Shown here: in pieces, positions 1-5,614 of the stretch
Layout: each line of letters starts with the position of its first letter
Position numbering within the stretch: position 1 is the stretch's first letter
NCBI GenBank assembly: GCA_014871665.1
Contig: WGSL01000083.1
Location: 1-7,145 of the forward strand
Direction of reading: 5' to 3'
Source: Collinsella sp.
GTDB lineage: Bacteria; Actinomycetota; Coriobacteriia; Coriobacteriales; Coriobacteriaceae
DNA: 7,145 nucleotides
Made by a program: the position numbers and the translations under genes
Notes under the pieces: model-generated
The model's input: only the letters and a program-made list of their open reading frames with translations
Databases searched by the model: none
Told to the model about the DNA's origin: nothing

Positions 1-20
1 CGCGAGAGGAGGGCTGCTAA
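1..20 (+). CDS. C-terminal end of an upstream gene (partial), overlapping ecfT
   Basis: One open frame enters from the left edge and ends at the TAA at 18-20, giving the residues Arg-Glu-Glu-Gly-Cys before the stop. That stop shares its last base with the ATG of ecfT (TAATG), a typical translational-coupling arrangement. In many bacteria the gene just before ecfT encodes an ECF ATPase subunit (EcfA1 or EcfA2), so this is the obvious candidate by context. Five residues cannot identify it. The stretch could also be non-coding leader, since it doubles as the ecfT ribosome binding site. Confidence 0.4.
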
Positions 21-820
21 TGGAGGCGTTTTCGTTTGGCAGCTACTATCCCGGCGATAGTGCGATCCACCGCCTGGCCCCGCGAACTAAGTTGCTCTTG
101 GGCTTTGTGTTTCTGATCACGACGCTCACAGTCAGCAGCTTCCGCGGACTGGTCCCGGTCGCAATCTTCGTTGTCCTGATCTATACCGTGTCCCGGGTGC
201 CGTTGCGCCGGGTCCTATCATCGATGGCGCCGCTGCTGGCAATCGTCGTCGTGGTCGCGGTGCTCAACTTGTTTACCGATCAGAGTGGGCGCATCTTGTG
301 GCAGCTCGGCTTTCTGCAGATAAGCGAGGGCTCGCTGCGTTCTGCGGCGTTTATGGCGTGCCGCCTGACCCTGATGATGGCCGGCATGAGCGCCATTACG
401 CTCACCACCCCCACGCTCGACCTCACCGCGGGCTTTGAGCGTCTGCTCGCACCGTTTGCGCGCGTGGGGCTCCCTGCGCATGAGCTCGGCATGATCATGG
501 GTAGCGCGTTGCGCTTTATGCCGCAGTTTGCCACCGAGATGAAGCAGACGGCCGATGCGCAGGCGAGCCGCGGTGCGCGCGTGACGGGAGGCCCGCTCGG
601 CGGCGTGCGTATGCTCGGCAGTGTGGCCATTCCGCTGTTCACGGGCGTGTTCCGTCATGCCGAGACGCTTTCGGCCGCCATGGATGCGCGTTGCTATCAC
701 GGCGAACAGGGACGCACGCGTCTGCATGCACTTACGTTTGGCCGCGGCGATGCGTTGGCGGCGGTGGTGACGGCGTTGCTGCTCATCTGCGTCATCGTCA
801 TCAACCTTCAACTTGTTTAG
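20..820 (+). CDS. ecfT: Energy-coupling factor (ECF) transporter transmembrane subunit EcfT
   Basis: This 266-residue integral membrane protein is the coupling subunit of an ECF-type ABC importer. It links two cytoplasmic ATPases to a small substrate-binding S component for a vitamin or metal ion. The N-terminus has the family signature PGDSAIHRLAPRTKL (residues 11-25). Hydrophobic segments lie at about 24-40, 43-60, 69-86, 108-130 and 244-264. The cytoplasmic coupling region carries the two Ala-Arg-Gly-type motifs that contact the ATPases: ASRGA at 182-186 and AMDARCY at 220-226. In the second motif Cys stands where Gly is common. Length is normal for the family. The ATG at 20 is supported by GAGGAGGG at 6-13 and by overlap with the preceding stop. 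No S component is visible, so the substrate is unknown. The next gene starts 30 bases downstream with its own ribosome binding site, so the two are probably co-transcribed. Confidence 0.92.
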   Translation: MEAFSFGSYYPGDSAIHRLAPRTKLLLGFVFLITTLTVSSFRGLVPVAIFVVLIYTVSRVPLRRVLSSMAPLLAIVVVVAVLNLFTDQSGRILWQLGFLQISEGSLRSAAFMACRLTLMMAGMSAITLTTPTLDLTAGFERLLAPFARVGLPAHELGMIMGSALRFMPQFATEMKQTADAQASRGARVTGGPLGGVRMLGSVAIPLFTGVFRHAETLSAAMDARCYHGEQGRTRLHALTFGRGDALAAVVTALLLICVIVINLQLV

Positions 821-850
821 GCGCGATTCGAGCGCAAGAAAGGGGTCCCT

Positions 851-1297
851 ATGACCGACAACGACCGCACGGCTCAGCTTGAGCGCGCCTGTTCGTATCT
901 CAGGCGCATTCCGGCGTGGTATCTGGCCACGACCGATGTAGCCGACGGGCATCAGCCTCGCGTGAGGCCGTTTTCGTTTGCCATGGTCGATGACGGTAAA
1001 CTGTGGTTTTGCACGTCGCGCGACAAAGATGTGTGGGCGGAGCTGAGCGCAAATCCCAAGTTTGAGCTCTCGGGCTGGAAGCCGGGGGAATGTTGGATCG
1101 TATTGACCGGCGAAGCCGCACTTGAGGACGACGCAGTTGCGAGCGACAAGGTGCGTCAAGCGGGTTTTAAGCACATGGTGGGCATTGGCGAGGAACACGA
1201 GAGTGCCAACGACGGCCGCCTTGCTTTCTTTTCGGTCCGCAACATTGCCGCGCGCTTCTGTGATATCGACGGCAGCGAGGAGCGCCTGGAGCTCTAG
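851..1297 (+). CDS. Pyridoxamine 5'-phosphate oxidase-like FMN-binding split-barrel protein (copy 1)
   Basis: This is a 148-residue soluble protein of the small PNPOx-like flavin-binding split-barrel family. Members are usually homodimers that bind FMN (some bind F420 or haem); their physiological substrates are mostly unknown. The family pattern is clear: PAWYLAT (21-27), VRPFSFA (38-44), DGKLWF (48-53), KDVW (59-62), then an Asn-Pro and a Trp-rich strand (WKPGECW, 73-79), ending in an AFFSV strand near 123-127. Length fits the uncharacterised short branch and is well below true PdxH (about 210-220 residues), so I do not assign vitamin B6 synthesis. The ATG at 851 follows AAAGGGG (839-845) with a 5-base spacer. 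It is a tandem paralogue of the next gene and lies 30 bases after ecfT. FMN binding is inferred from fold membership. Confidence 0.87.
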   Translation: MTDNDRTAQLERACSYLRRIPAWYLATTDVADGHQPRVRPFSFAMVDDGKLWFCTSRDKDVWAELSANPKFELSGWKPGECWIVLTGEAALEDDAVASDKVRQAGFKHMVGIGEEHESANDGRLAFFSVRNIAARFCDIDGSEERLEL

Positions 1298-1331
1298 CTC
1301 GCACAAACCAGGCTCCCAAACTAGCTAGTAC

Positions 1332-1337
1332 AGGAGG
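1332..1337 (+). promoter_or_regulatory. Ribosome binding site fixing a GTG start
   Basis: A perfect AGGAGG lies 4 bases before the GTG at 1342. It decides the start of the second split-barrel gene. The next candidate, TTG at 1351, would be 13 bases away, and no in-frame ATG lies near the site. Confidence 0.75.
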
Positions 1338-1341
1338 AAAC

Positions 1342-1752
1342 GTGGACGGATTGAATACGGTGCTGGAGTATCTGACGTCGGTGCCGGCATGGTATCTGGC
1401 GACGAGTGTGGACGGGCAGCCGCATGTGCGTCCGTTCTCGTTTGCACAGATTCAGGACGGCAAGCTGTGGTTTGTGACGGCGCGCACCAAAGATGTGTGG
1501 CAGGAGCTGCTGCAAAACCAGCGCTTTGAGGCCACGAGTTGGTGGCCGGGCCATGGTTGGTTGATTCTGCGCGGGCGTGCCGGCTTGGATGACCGGGCTT
1601 TAGACGAAATGCGCGAAGCCGGGTGGAAGCATCTAGAGCACCTGGGCGAGCACTATGAGGGGCCTAACGACCCCACGCTCGTCTTCTTTAGCGTCGAGGA
1701 TCCCGAGGCTTTTATCTGCAATCACGACGAATGGGTGCCGGTCGAGCTCTAG
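1342..1752 (+). CDS. Pyridoxamine 5'-phosphate oxidase-like FMN-binding split-barrel protein (copy 2)
   Basis: This 136-residue paralogue of the preceding gene starts at GTG. It shares long identical blocks with copy 1: PAWYLAT (15-21), VRPFSFA (29-35), DGKLWF (39-44), KDVW (50-53), and a common C-terminal plan with a KH pair and an FFSV strand. By eye roughly 40 percent of aligned residues match. Copy 2 lacks the longer N-terminus and a 3-residue insertion after PAWYLAT. The family is the short, uncharacterised PNPOx-like branch that probably binds FMN; its substrate is unknown. The two genes differ throughout at DNA level, so this is an old duplication and not a recent repeat. It is the last gene before a large hairpin, so it probably ends the ecfT transcript. 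Confidence 0.87.
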   Translation: MDGLNTVLEYLTSVPAWYLATSVDGQPHVRPFSFAQIQDGKLWFVTARTKDVWQELLQNQRFEATSWWPGHGWLILRGRAGLDDRALDEMREAGWKHLEHLGEHYEGPNDPTLVFFSVEDPEAFICNHDEWVPVEL

Positions 1753-1787
1753 CCAGCTGGCTCATCCTAACAACTTGGTTTTCGCAT

Positions 1788-1845
1788 GGGCGGGCCCCGT
1801 ATTGCCCGGCGCCGTTAGGAGCGCCGGTAAATACGGGGCCCGCTC
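1788..1845 (+). terminator. Two-tier hairpin after the split-barrel genes, probable terminator
   Basis: The outer stem pairs 1788-1803 with 1830-1845. It has 14 uninterrupted Watson-Crick pairs (core CGGGCCCCGTATT), then one G-T wobble and a closing G-C. A 2x2 internal loop leads to an inner 7-bp stem, CCGGCGC (1806-1812) with GCGCCGG (1821-1827), closed by an 8-base loop. The following bases CCATTTGTCAATTCCTT are only moderately T-rich. Its position, 36 bases after a gene and before the arg operator region, fits termination of the upstream transcript. The length and weak T tract leave open a palindromic repeat or an mRNA-protecting structure. Confidence 0.55.
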
Positions 1846-1886
1846 CATTTGTCAATTCCTTCAAGCGAATGTGTCGGGAATGTTTC

Positions 1887-1925
1887 AATGCATGAATATG
1901 CAAGCCATTTACGTGTTCATGCATC
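1887..1925 (+). promoter_or_regulatory. Paired ARG-box-like operator upstream of argC (putative ArgR site)
   Basis: Two 18-bp boxes, 1887-1904 and 1908-1925, are separated by 3 bp with centres 21 bp apart. This is the classical ArgR operator geometry. The first contains the palindrome TGCATGAATATGCA (1889-1902), close to known ARG boxes. The second, read on the other strand, is ATGCATGAACACGTAA, which matches the first box at 13 of 16 positions. ATGCATGAA (1888-1896) and TTCATGCAT (1916-1924) form a perfect inverted repeat. TGCA cores fall at 1889, 1899 and 1920, on a 10-11 bp rhythm with one degenerate site (TACG at 1910). ArgR binding with arginine as co-repressor is inferred. I cannot place the promoter: TAAAGT at 1935-1940 is a weak -10 candidate without a good -35. 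Confidence 0.62.
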
Positions 1926-2009
1926 TTTTGGTGCTAAAGTTTCAACCCACTTCATAACGACCGCTGCGAAATGCGCATCGGTGCATAAATCGCAGACAAG
2001 GAGTCTGAT

Positions 2010-3080
2010 ATGTCTTTGAAGGTTGGAATCGTCGGTGCGGCTGGATATGCCGGAGCCGAGCTCATTCGCCTCGTGCTCGGTCATCCCGAGTTTGAACTTG
2101 TTGCCATTACGTCCAACGCCGATGCCGGCCAGCCGCTGTCCGCGGTGTATCCGAGCTTTGCTGGCGCGAGCGATCTGGTTTTCACCACGCATGACGCCCC
2201 CGAGCTCAAGAGCTGCGATGCGGTTTTTCTTGCCGTGCCGCACACGGCTGCCATGGCACAGGTGCCCGCCCTGCTTGCCGCAGACGTTTCCTGCTTTGAT
2301 CTTTCGGCCGATTACCGCCTGAGCGATCCGGCCGTGTTTGAGGCATGGTATGCCGCCGAGCACACGAGCCCCGAGCTACTCAAGACACGTGCCTTCGGCC
2401 TGCCCGAGCTGTTCTGCCAGGACTTGGAGACCGCTGCTTCCAGCCATGCCGCCGGAAAGCCCGTTTTGGTCGCCTGCGCCGGCTGCTATCCCACCGCAAC
2501 GAGCCTTGCTGCCGCTCCTGCCGTGCGTGCGGGCTGGGTGGCAGAGAACGGCCCCGTAATCGTCGATGCCATTAGCGGTGTGACGGGTGCCGGCAAGTCC
2601 TGCAACGCTCGTACGCATTTTTGCAGCTCCGACGAAAACTTGGAGGCCTACGGCGTGGGCAAGCATCGCCATACGCCCGAGATTGAGCAAATCCTTGGCC
2701 TGACCGATCGCGTCGTCTTTACCCCGCACCTGGCACCGCTCAAGCGTGGTCTGCTCTCCACGGTGACGATGCCGCTTACGCCGCAGGCCATCGACTCCCT
2801 GGCTCTTGAGGATGTTGTCGCCTATTACAAGCAGTTCTACGCCGGTCGCACCTTCGTGCGCATACTCGACGCTGGCCAGCAGCCCAAGACGGCTTCGGTC
2901 GTCGGCACCAACGCCGCCCAGATCGGCCTCGCGCTCAACAAGCGCGCGGGCGTTCTGGTGGCGACGGGCGCCATCGACAATCTGTGCAAGGGTGCAGCAG
3001 GCCAGGCGGTCCAGTGCGCCAACATCGTCTTTGGTTTTGACGAGCGACGAGGCTTGCCCACAGTGGCGTGCCCGGTGTAG
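2010..3080 (+). CDS. argC: N-acetyl-gamma-glutamyl-phosphate reductase ArgC
   Basis: This NADPH-dependent cytoplasmic enzyme reduces N-acetylglutamyl 5-phosphate to N-acetylglutamate 5-semialdehyde, the third step of arginine synthesis. The 356 residues suit the long-form family. The N-terminal Rossmann motif GAAGYAGAEL is at 9-18. The catalytic cysteine is C159 in AGCYPT (157-162). Other family blocks are SADYRL (99-104), GVTGAGK (190-196), HRHTPEI (219-225), PHLAPLKRG (239-247) and DNLCKGAAGQAVQ (323-335). The ATG at 2010 has AAGGAG (1998-2003) 6 bases before it. It is the first gene of the arg cluster, behind the ARG-box-like operator and an untranslated stretch of about 85 bases. All key residues are present and I see no frame disruption. 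Confidence 0.97.
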   Translation: MSLKVGIVGAAGYAGAELIRLVLGHPEFELVAITSNADAGQPLSAVYPSFAGASDLVFTTHDAPELKSCDAVFLAVPHTAAMAQVPALLAADVSCFDLSADYRLSDPAVFEAWYAAEHTSPELLKTRAFGLPELFCQDLETAASSHAAGKPVLVACAGCYPTATSLAAAPAVRAGWVAENGPVIVDAISGVTGAGKSCNARTHFCSSDENLEAYGVGKHRHTPEIEQILGLTDRVVFTPHLAPLKRGLLSTVTMPLTPQAIDSLALEDVVAYYKQFYAGRTFVRILDAGQQPKTASVVGTNAAQIGLALNKRAGVLVATGAIDNLCKGAAGQAVQCANIVFGFDERRGLPTVACPV

Positions 3081-3116
3081 CACATTCGATTGTTAACGAT
3101 TTGGTAGTCGGGCATC

Positions 3117-3192
3117 GAGTGGGGCGCCACTCTTAAGCTGGTCTCATGATTACGACTGGCATGGCGCACCAACCGATGTCCGTTTTTTGTTT
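3117..3192 (+). promoter_or_regulatory. Structured argC-argJ intergenic region, possible attenuator
   Basis: Within the 134-bp gap there is a hairpin GAGTGG-GGCG-CCACTC (3117-3132). A second stem follows, 3158-3164 with 3173-3181, with two single-base bulges and an 8-base loop. It is followed by TTTTTTGTTT (3183-3192), which resembles an intrinsic terminator. GCGCCA (3124-3129) can instead pair with TGGCGC (3162-3167), which would break both hairpins. This is the general logic of an attenuator, but the stems are short and the region is GC-rich, so chance pairing is a real alternative. No ARG-box-like site is visible here. Confidence 0.3.
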
Positions 3193-3214
3193 GACATAAG
3201 GAGTCATAAAGACG

Positions 3215-4483
3215 ATGAATACCGAGCTGTTTGATATCAAGATTCGCGCCGTCGAGGGTGGCGTTACGGCTGCGGCTGGTTTTAAAGCTGCGGGCATCCA
3301 CGCTGGGTTCCGCAAGAACCCCGAGCGTCTGGATTACGCGCTCGTCGTGCCCGATAAACCCTGTCCCGGTGCTGGCGTGTTTACCACCAATCGCTTTTGC
3401 GCGGCGCCCGTGCAGGTGAGCCGTGCCAACCTGGGCGGTGCCGACAAGGGCTATGGCGTCATCGCCGGCGTTTCGGTCAACTCTGGCAATGCCAACGCCG
3501 CCACGGGTGAGACCGGCCTTGCATGCGCGCGCGAGACGTGCAGCATCGCATCGCAGGTCATCGGCTGCGAACCCCAGCAGATTCTGGTTGCCTCCACGGG
3601 TGTGATTGGCCAGATTCTGCCGATCGACACGTTTGAGACCGCCATTCCTGCTGCCTACGAGGCGCTCTCCGCCCACGGTGGCGCCGATGCCGCTCGCGCC
3701 ATCATGACGACTGACACGCACTCCAAGGAGTACGCCGTGTCCTATGTCAGCGAAGCCGCGGGGCACGCAGGCAATGCCTATACGGTGGGCGGTATGTGCA
3801 AGGGCTCGGGCATGATCATGCCCAACATGGCCACCATGATCGCAGTTATCACCACCGATGCCCCCGTCGAGCCGGCGGCGCTCCACGCCCTGTTGCTCTC
3901 CACCGTCAAGCAGACTTTTAATAAGGTAACGGTCGACTCCGACACCTCGACCAACGACACCTGCATCATGCTTGCCTCCGGCGCCGCTGCTGCAGATGCC
4001 GAGCCTATCGTCGAGGGCTCCGATGCCTTTGACGAGTTGGCATTTGCCGTGCACGAGGTGTGCGAGAGCCTGGCGCGCAACATCGCCGCTGACGGCGAGG
4101 GCGCGTCAAAGCTCGTGACGGTTAACGTTACCGGAGCCGCCAACGACGAGGAAGCCGATATCGCCGCCCGTGCCGTCGCCAACTCGCCGCTTGTTAAGAC
4201 TTGCATCGCCGGCCACGACTGCAACTGGGGCCGCGTTGCCATGGCGCTTGGCAAGTGCGGCGTGAAGTTTAATCAGGAAGACGTTTCCATCGACATGATG
4301 GGCGTGCCTGTCTGTCGCGATGGTCTGACTGTTCCCTTTGACGAGGACGAGGCTCTGCGACGTTTCGAGGCGCCCGAGATCGTGATCTCGGCCGACCTGG
4401 GCGCAGGCGAAGCGGCGACGACCGTGTGGACCTGCGACCTCACGCATGAGTACATCTCCATCAACGGCGACTACCGTTCCTAG
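3215..4483 (+). CDS. argJ: Glutamate N-acetyltransferase / ornithine acetyltransferase ArgJ
   Basis: This enzyme moves the acetyl group from N-acetylornithine to glutamate, and in bifunctional forms also uses acetyl-CoA to make N-acetylglutamate. It is an Ntn-fold enzyme that cleaves itself into alpha and beta chains. The cleavage site is A206-T207 in MIMPNMATM (200-208), with T207 as the new N-terminal nucleophile. STGVIGQ (127-133) supplies the oxyanion-hole region. DSDTSTNDT (241-249), GHDCNWGR (333-340) and the terminal INGDYRS (416-422) are family blocks. The 422-residue length is slightly above the usual 390-410. There are 13 cysteines, which may fit an anaerobe. The ATG at 3215 has AAGGAG (3198-3203) with an 11-base spacer, a little long, but no nearer in-frame start exists. 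Whether it is mono- or bifunctional cannot be read directly; the lack of argA and argE here is compatible with either. Confidence 0.96.
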   Translation: MNTELFDIKIRAVEGGVTAAAGFKAAGIHAGFRKNPERLDYALVVPDKPCPGAGVFTTNRFCAAPVQVSRANLGGADKGYGVIAGVSVNSGNANAATGETGLACARETCSIASQVIGCEPQQILVASTGVIGQILPIDTFETAIPAAYEALSAHGGADAARAIMTTDTHSKEYAVSYVSEAAGHAGNAYTVGGMCKGSGMIMPNMATMIAVITTDAPVEPAALHALLLSTVKQTFNKVTVDSDTSTNDTCIMLASGAAAADAEPIVEGSDAFDELAFAVHEVCESLARNIAADGEGASKLVTVNVTGAANDEEADIAARAVANSPLVKTCIAGHDCNWGRVAMALGKCGVKFNQEDVSIDMMGVPVCRDGLTVPFDEDEALRRFEAPEIVISADLGAGEAATTVWTCDLTHEYISINGDYRS

Positions 4484-4564
4484 ATTCCGGGCACGCTGCG
4501 CATCTTGCCGCGATTGCGGACAGCGGAGCACGGCGCGATAACGATACGAAAGACGAGGCAGATT

Positions 4565-5545
4565 ATGAAATTCGCACGCGATTGTCGTTCGAGCGAATCC
4601 AACGAAGCAACCGCGCAGCTGCTGTTCGAAGCGCTGCCGTGGATTAAGAACCTGACCGGCAAGACGGTTGTTATCAAATATGGCGGAGCCGCCATGGTTG
4701 ATGAGCAGCTGCGCCGCGACGTGATGAGCGACATCGTTTTGCTCAAGATCATCGGTATGCGCCCCGTCATCGTGCACGGCGGCGGCAAGGCTATCAACGA
4801 GGCGCTGAGCCATTACGATATTCCCGTCGAGTTTAAGAACGGCCAGCGCGTGACCACGCCGGCGACTATGGATATCGTGCGCGAGGTGCTGGGCGGCAAG
4901 GTTAACCAGGAGCTGGTTGCTGCCATCAACCACCACGGCAACCTGGCCGTGGGCGTGTCGGGCAGCGATGCCGGCACGCTCATCGCCGAGCCGCTCGACC
5001 CCGAGCTCGGTCGCGTGGGCAAAGTGACGCACGTCAACACCGACTATATCGAGCGCTTACTCGATAGCGAGTACATCCCCGTCATCGCTACCGTCGCGGC
5101 GGGGGAGGACGGCGGTTTCTTCAACATCAACGCCGACACCGCCGCCGGTGCCGTTGCCGCGGCGCTTCATGCGCATAAGGCGATCTTTTTGACCGATGTC
5201 GATGGTCTGTACAAGGACTTTAGCGACAAGGACTCGCTTATCTCCAACCTAACGCTCGACGAGGTTAACGAAATGCTCTACGGCGGCGAGGTCGATAAGG
5301 GCATGATTCCCAAGCTGCGTGCGGCCGTCGATGCGCTTACCGGCGGCGTATTTCGTGCCCACATCATTAACGGTACTACGCCGCATTCGCTGCTTCTGGA
5401 GCTGCTGACCGATGCCGGCGTCGGCACCGTGATCCATTCCACCGAGACGGCTTACGAGTTCGATACACATCCGCATCCGCTTTCGACGTTTGCTGCGCGT
5501 CTGACCGAGAACCTCGACGAGGTCGAGAAGCTTCAGACGGTCTAG
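4565..5545 (+). CDS. argB: Acetylglutamate kinase ArgB
   Basis: This amino acid kinase phosphorylates N-acetylglutamate with ATP, usually the regulated step of the cyclic pathway. I chose the ATG at 4565 (326 residues), preceded by GAGG (4555-4558) with a 6-base spacer. The frame is open to a TTG at 4505, but those 20 extra residues look non-family. Motifs are KYGGAAM (38-44), HGGGKAIN (71-78), GQRVTTP (93-99), NINADTAAG (188-196), DVDGLY (211-216), KGMIPK (245-250), and HIINGTTPHSLL (266-277) followed by the GVGTVI strand (285-290). The helix before KYGG (about 11-30) and the C-terminal HSLL/GTVI signature are features of hexameric, arginine-inhibited kinases, so feedback inhibition is likely (inference). 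About 36 residues follow GTVI, where the family normally ends within a few residues. Confidence 0.96.
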   Translation: MKFARDCRSSESNEATAQLLFEALPWIKNLTGKTVVIKYGGAAMVDEQLRRDVMSDIVLLKIIGMRPVIVHGGGKAINEALSHYDIPVEFKNGQRVTTPATMDIVREVLGGKVNQELVAAINHHGNLAVGVSGSDAGTLIAEPLDPELGRVGKVTHVNTDYIERLLDSEYIPVIATVAAGEDGGFFNINADTAAGAVAAALHAHKAIFLTDVDGLYKDFSDKDSLISNLTLDEVNEMLYGGEVDKGMIPKLRAAVDALTGGVFRAHIINGTTPHSLLLELLTDAGVGTVIHSTETAYEFDTHPHPLSTFAARLTENLDEVEKLQTV

Positions 5546-5583
5546 CTGACCCGCAGCCGCCCCATTCCTGCACCCATAGGTCT

Positions 5584-5597
5584 GCGCCGTCCGGCGC
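5584..5597 (+). other. Small GC hairpin in the argB-argD gap
   Basis: GCGCC (5584-5588) and GGCGC (5593-5597) can pair around a 4-base loop, just upstream of the argD ribosome binding site (AAAGG, 5604-5608). It lacks a T tract and is too small to call a terminator. It may be incidental in this GC-rich sequence or may mildly affect argD translation. Confidence 0.25.
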
Positions 5598-5614
5598 TCA
5601 ACGAAAGGCATCCC

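Noticed and set aside
218..1306. 362-codon minus-strand open frame opposite ecfT and the first split-barrel gene
   Set aside because: It spans two well-recognised plus-strand genes and their gap. Its product is low-complexity, rich in Arg, His and Ala, with no recognisable domain, as expected of the complement of GC-rich coding sequence.
851..1752. Calling either split-barrel gene pdxH
   Set aside because: Both products (148 and 136 residues) are far shorter than PdxH and match the short uncharacterised branch; a role in vitamin B6 synthesis is not supported.
1849..1854. TTGTCA as a -35 box for argC
   Set aside because: It matches 5 of 6 consensus bases, but the sequence 16-19 bp downstream (around GTGTCGGGAA) has no plausible -10 element.
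3191..3196. Perfect TTGACA -35 box before argJ
   Set aside because: A -10 element 16-18 bp downstream would fall at the argJ start codon, where no TATAAT-like sequence exists, and the hexamer abuts the ribosome binding site.
2837..4054. 405-codon minus-strand open frame opposite argC and argJ
   Set aside because: It lies across two conserved enzymes with intact catalytic motifs and has no family resemblance or ribosome binding site; it is a GC-driven antisense frame.
4505..4564. Upstream TTG start for argB adding 20 residues
   Set aside because: The ATG at 4565 has a better placed GAGG and begins just before the family N-terminal helix. The extra residues look like translated intergenic sequence.
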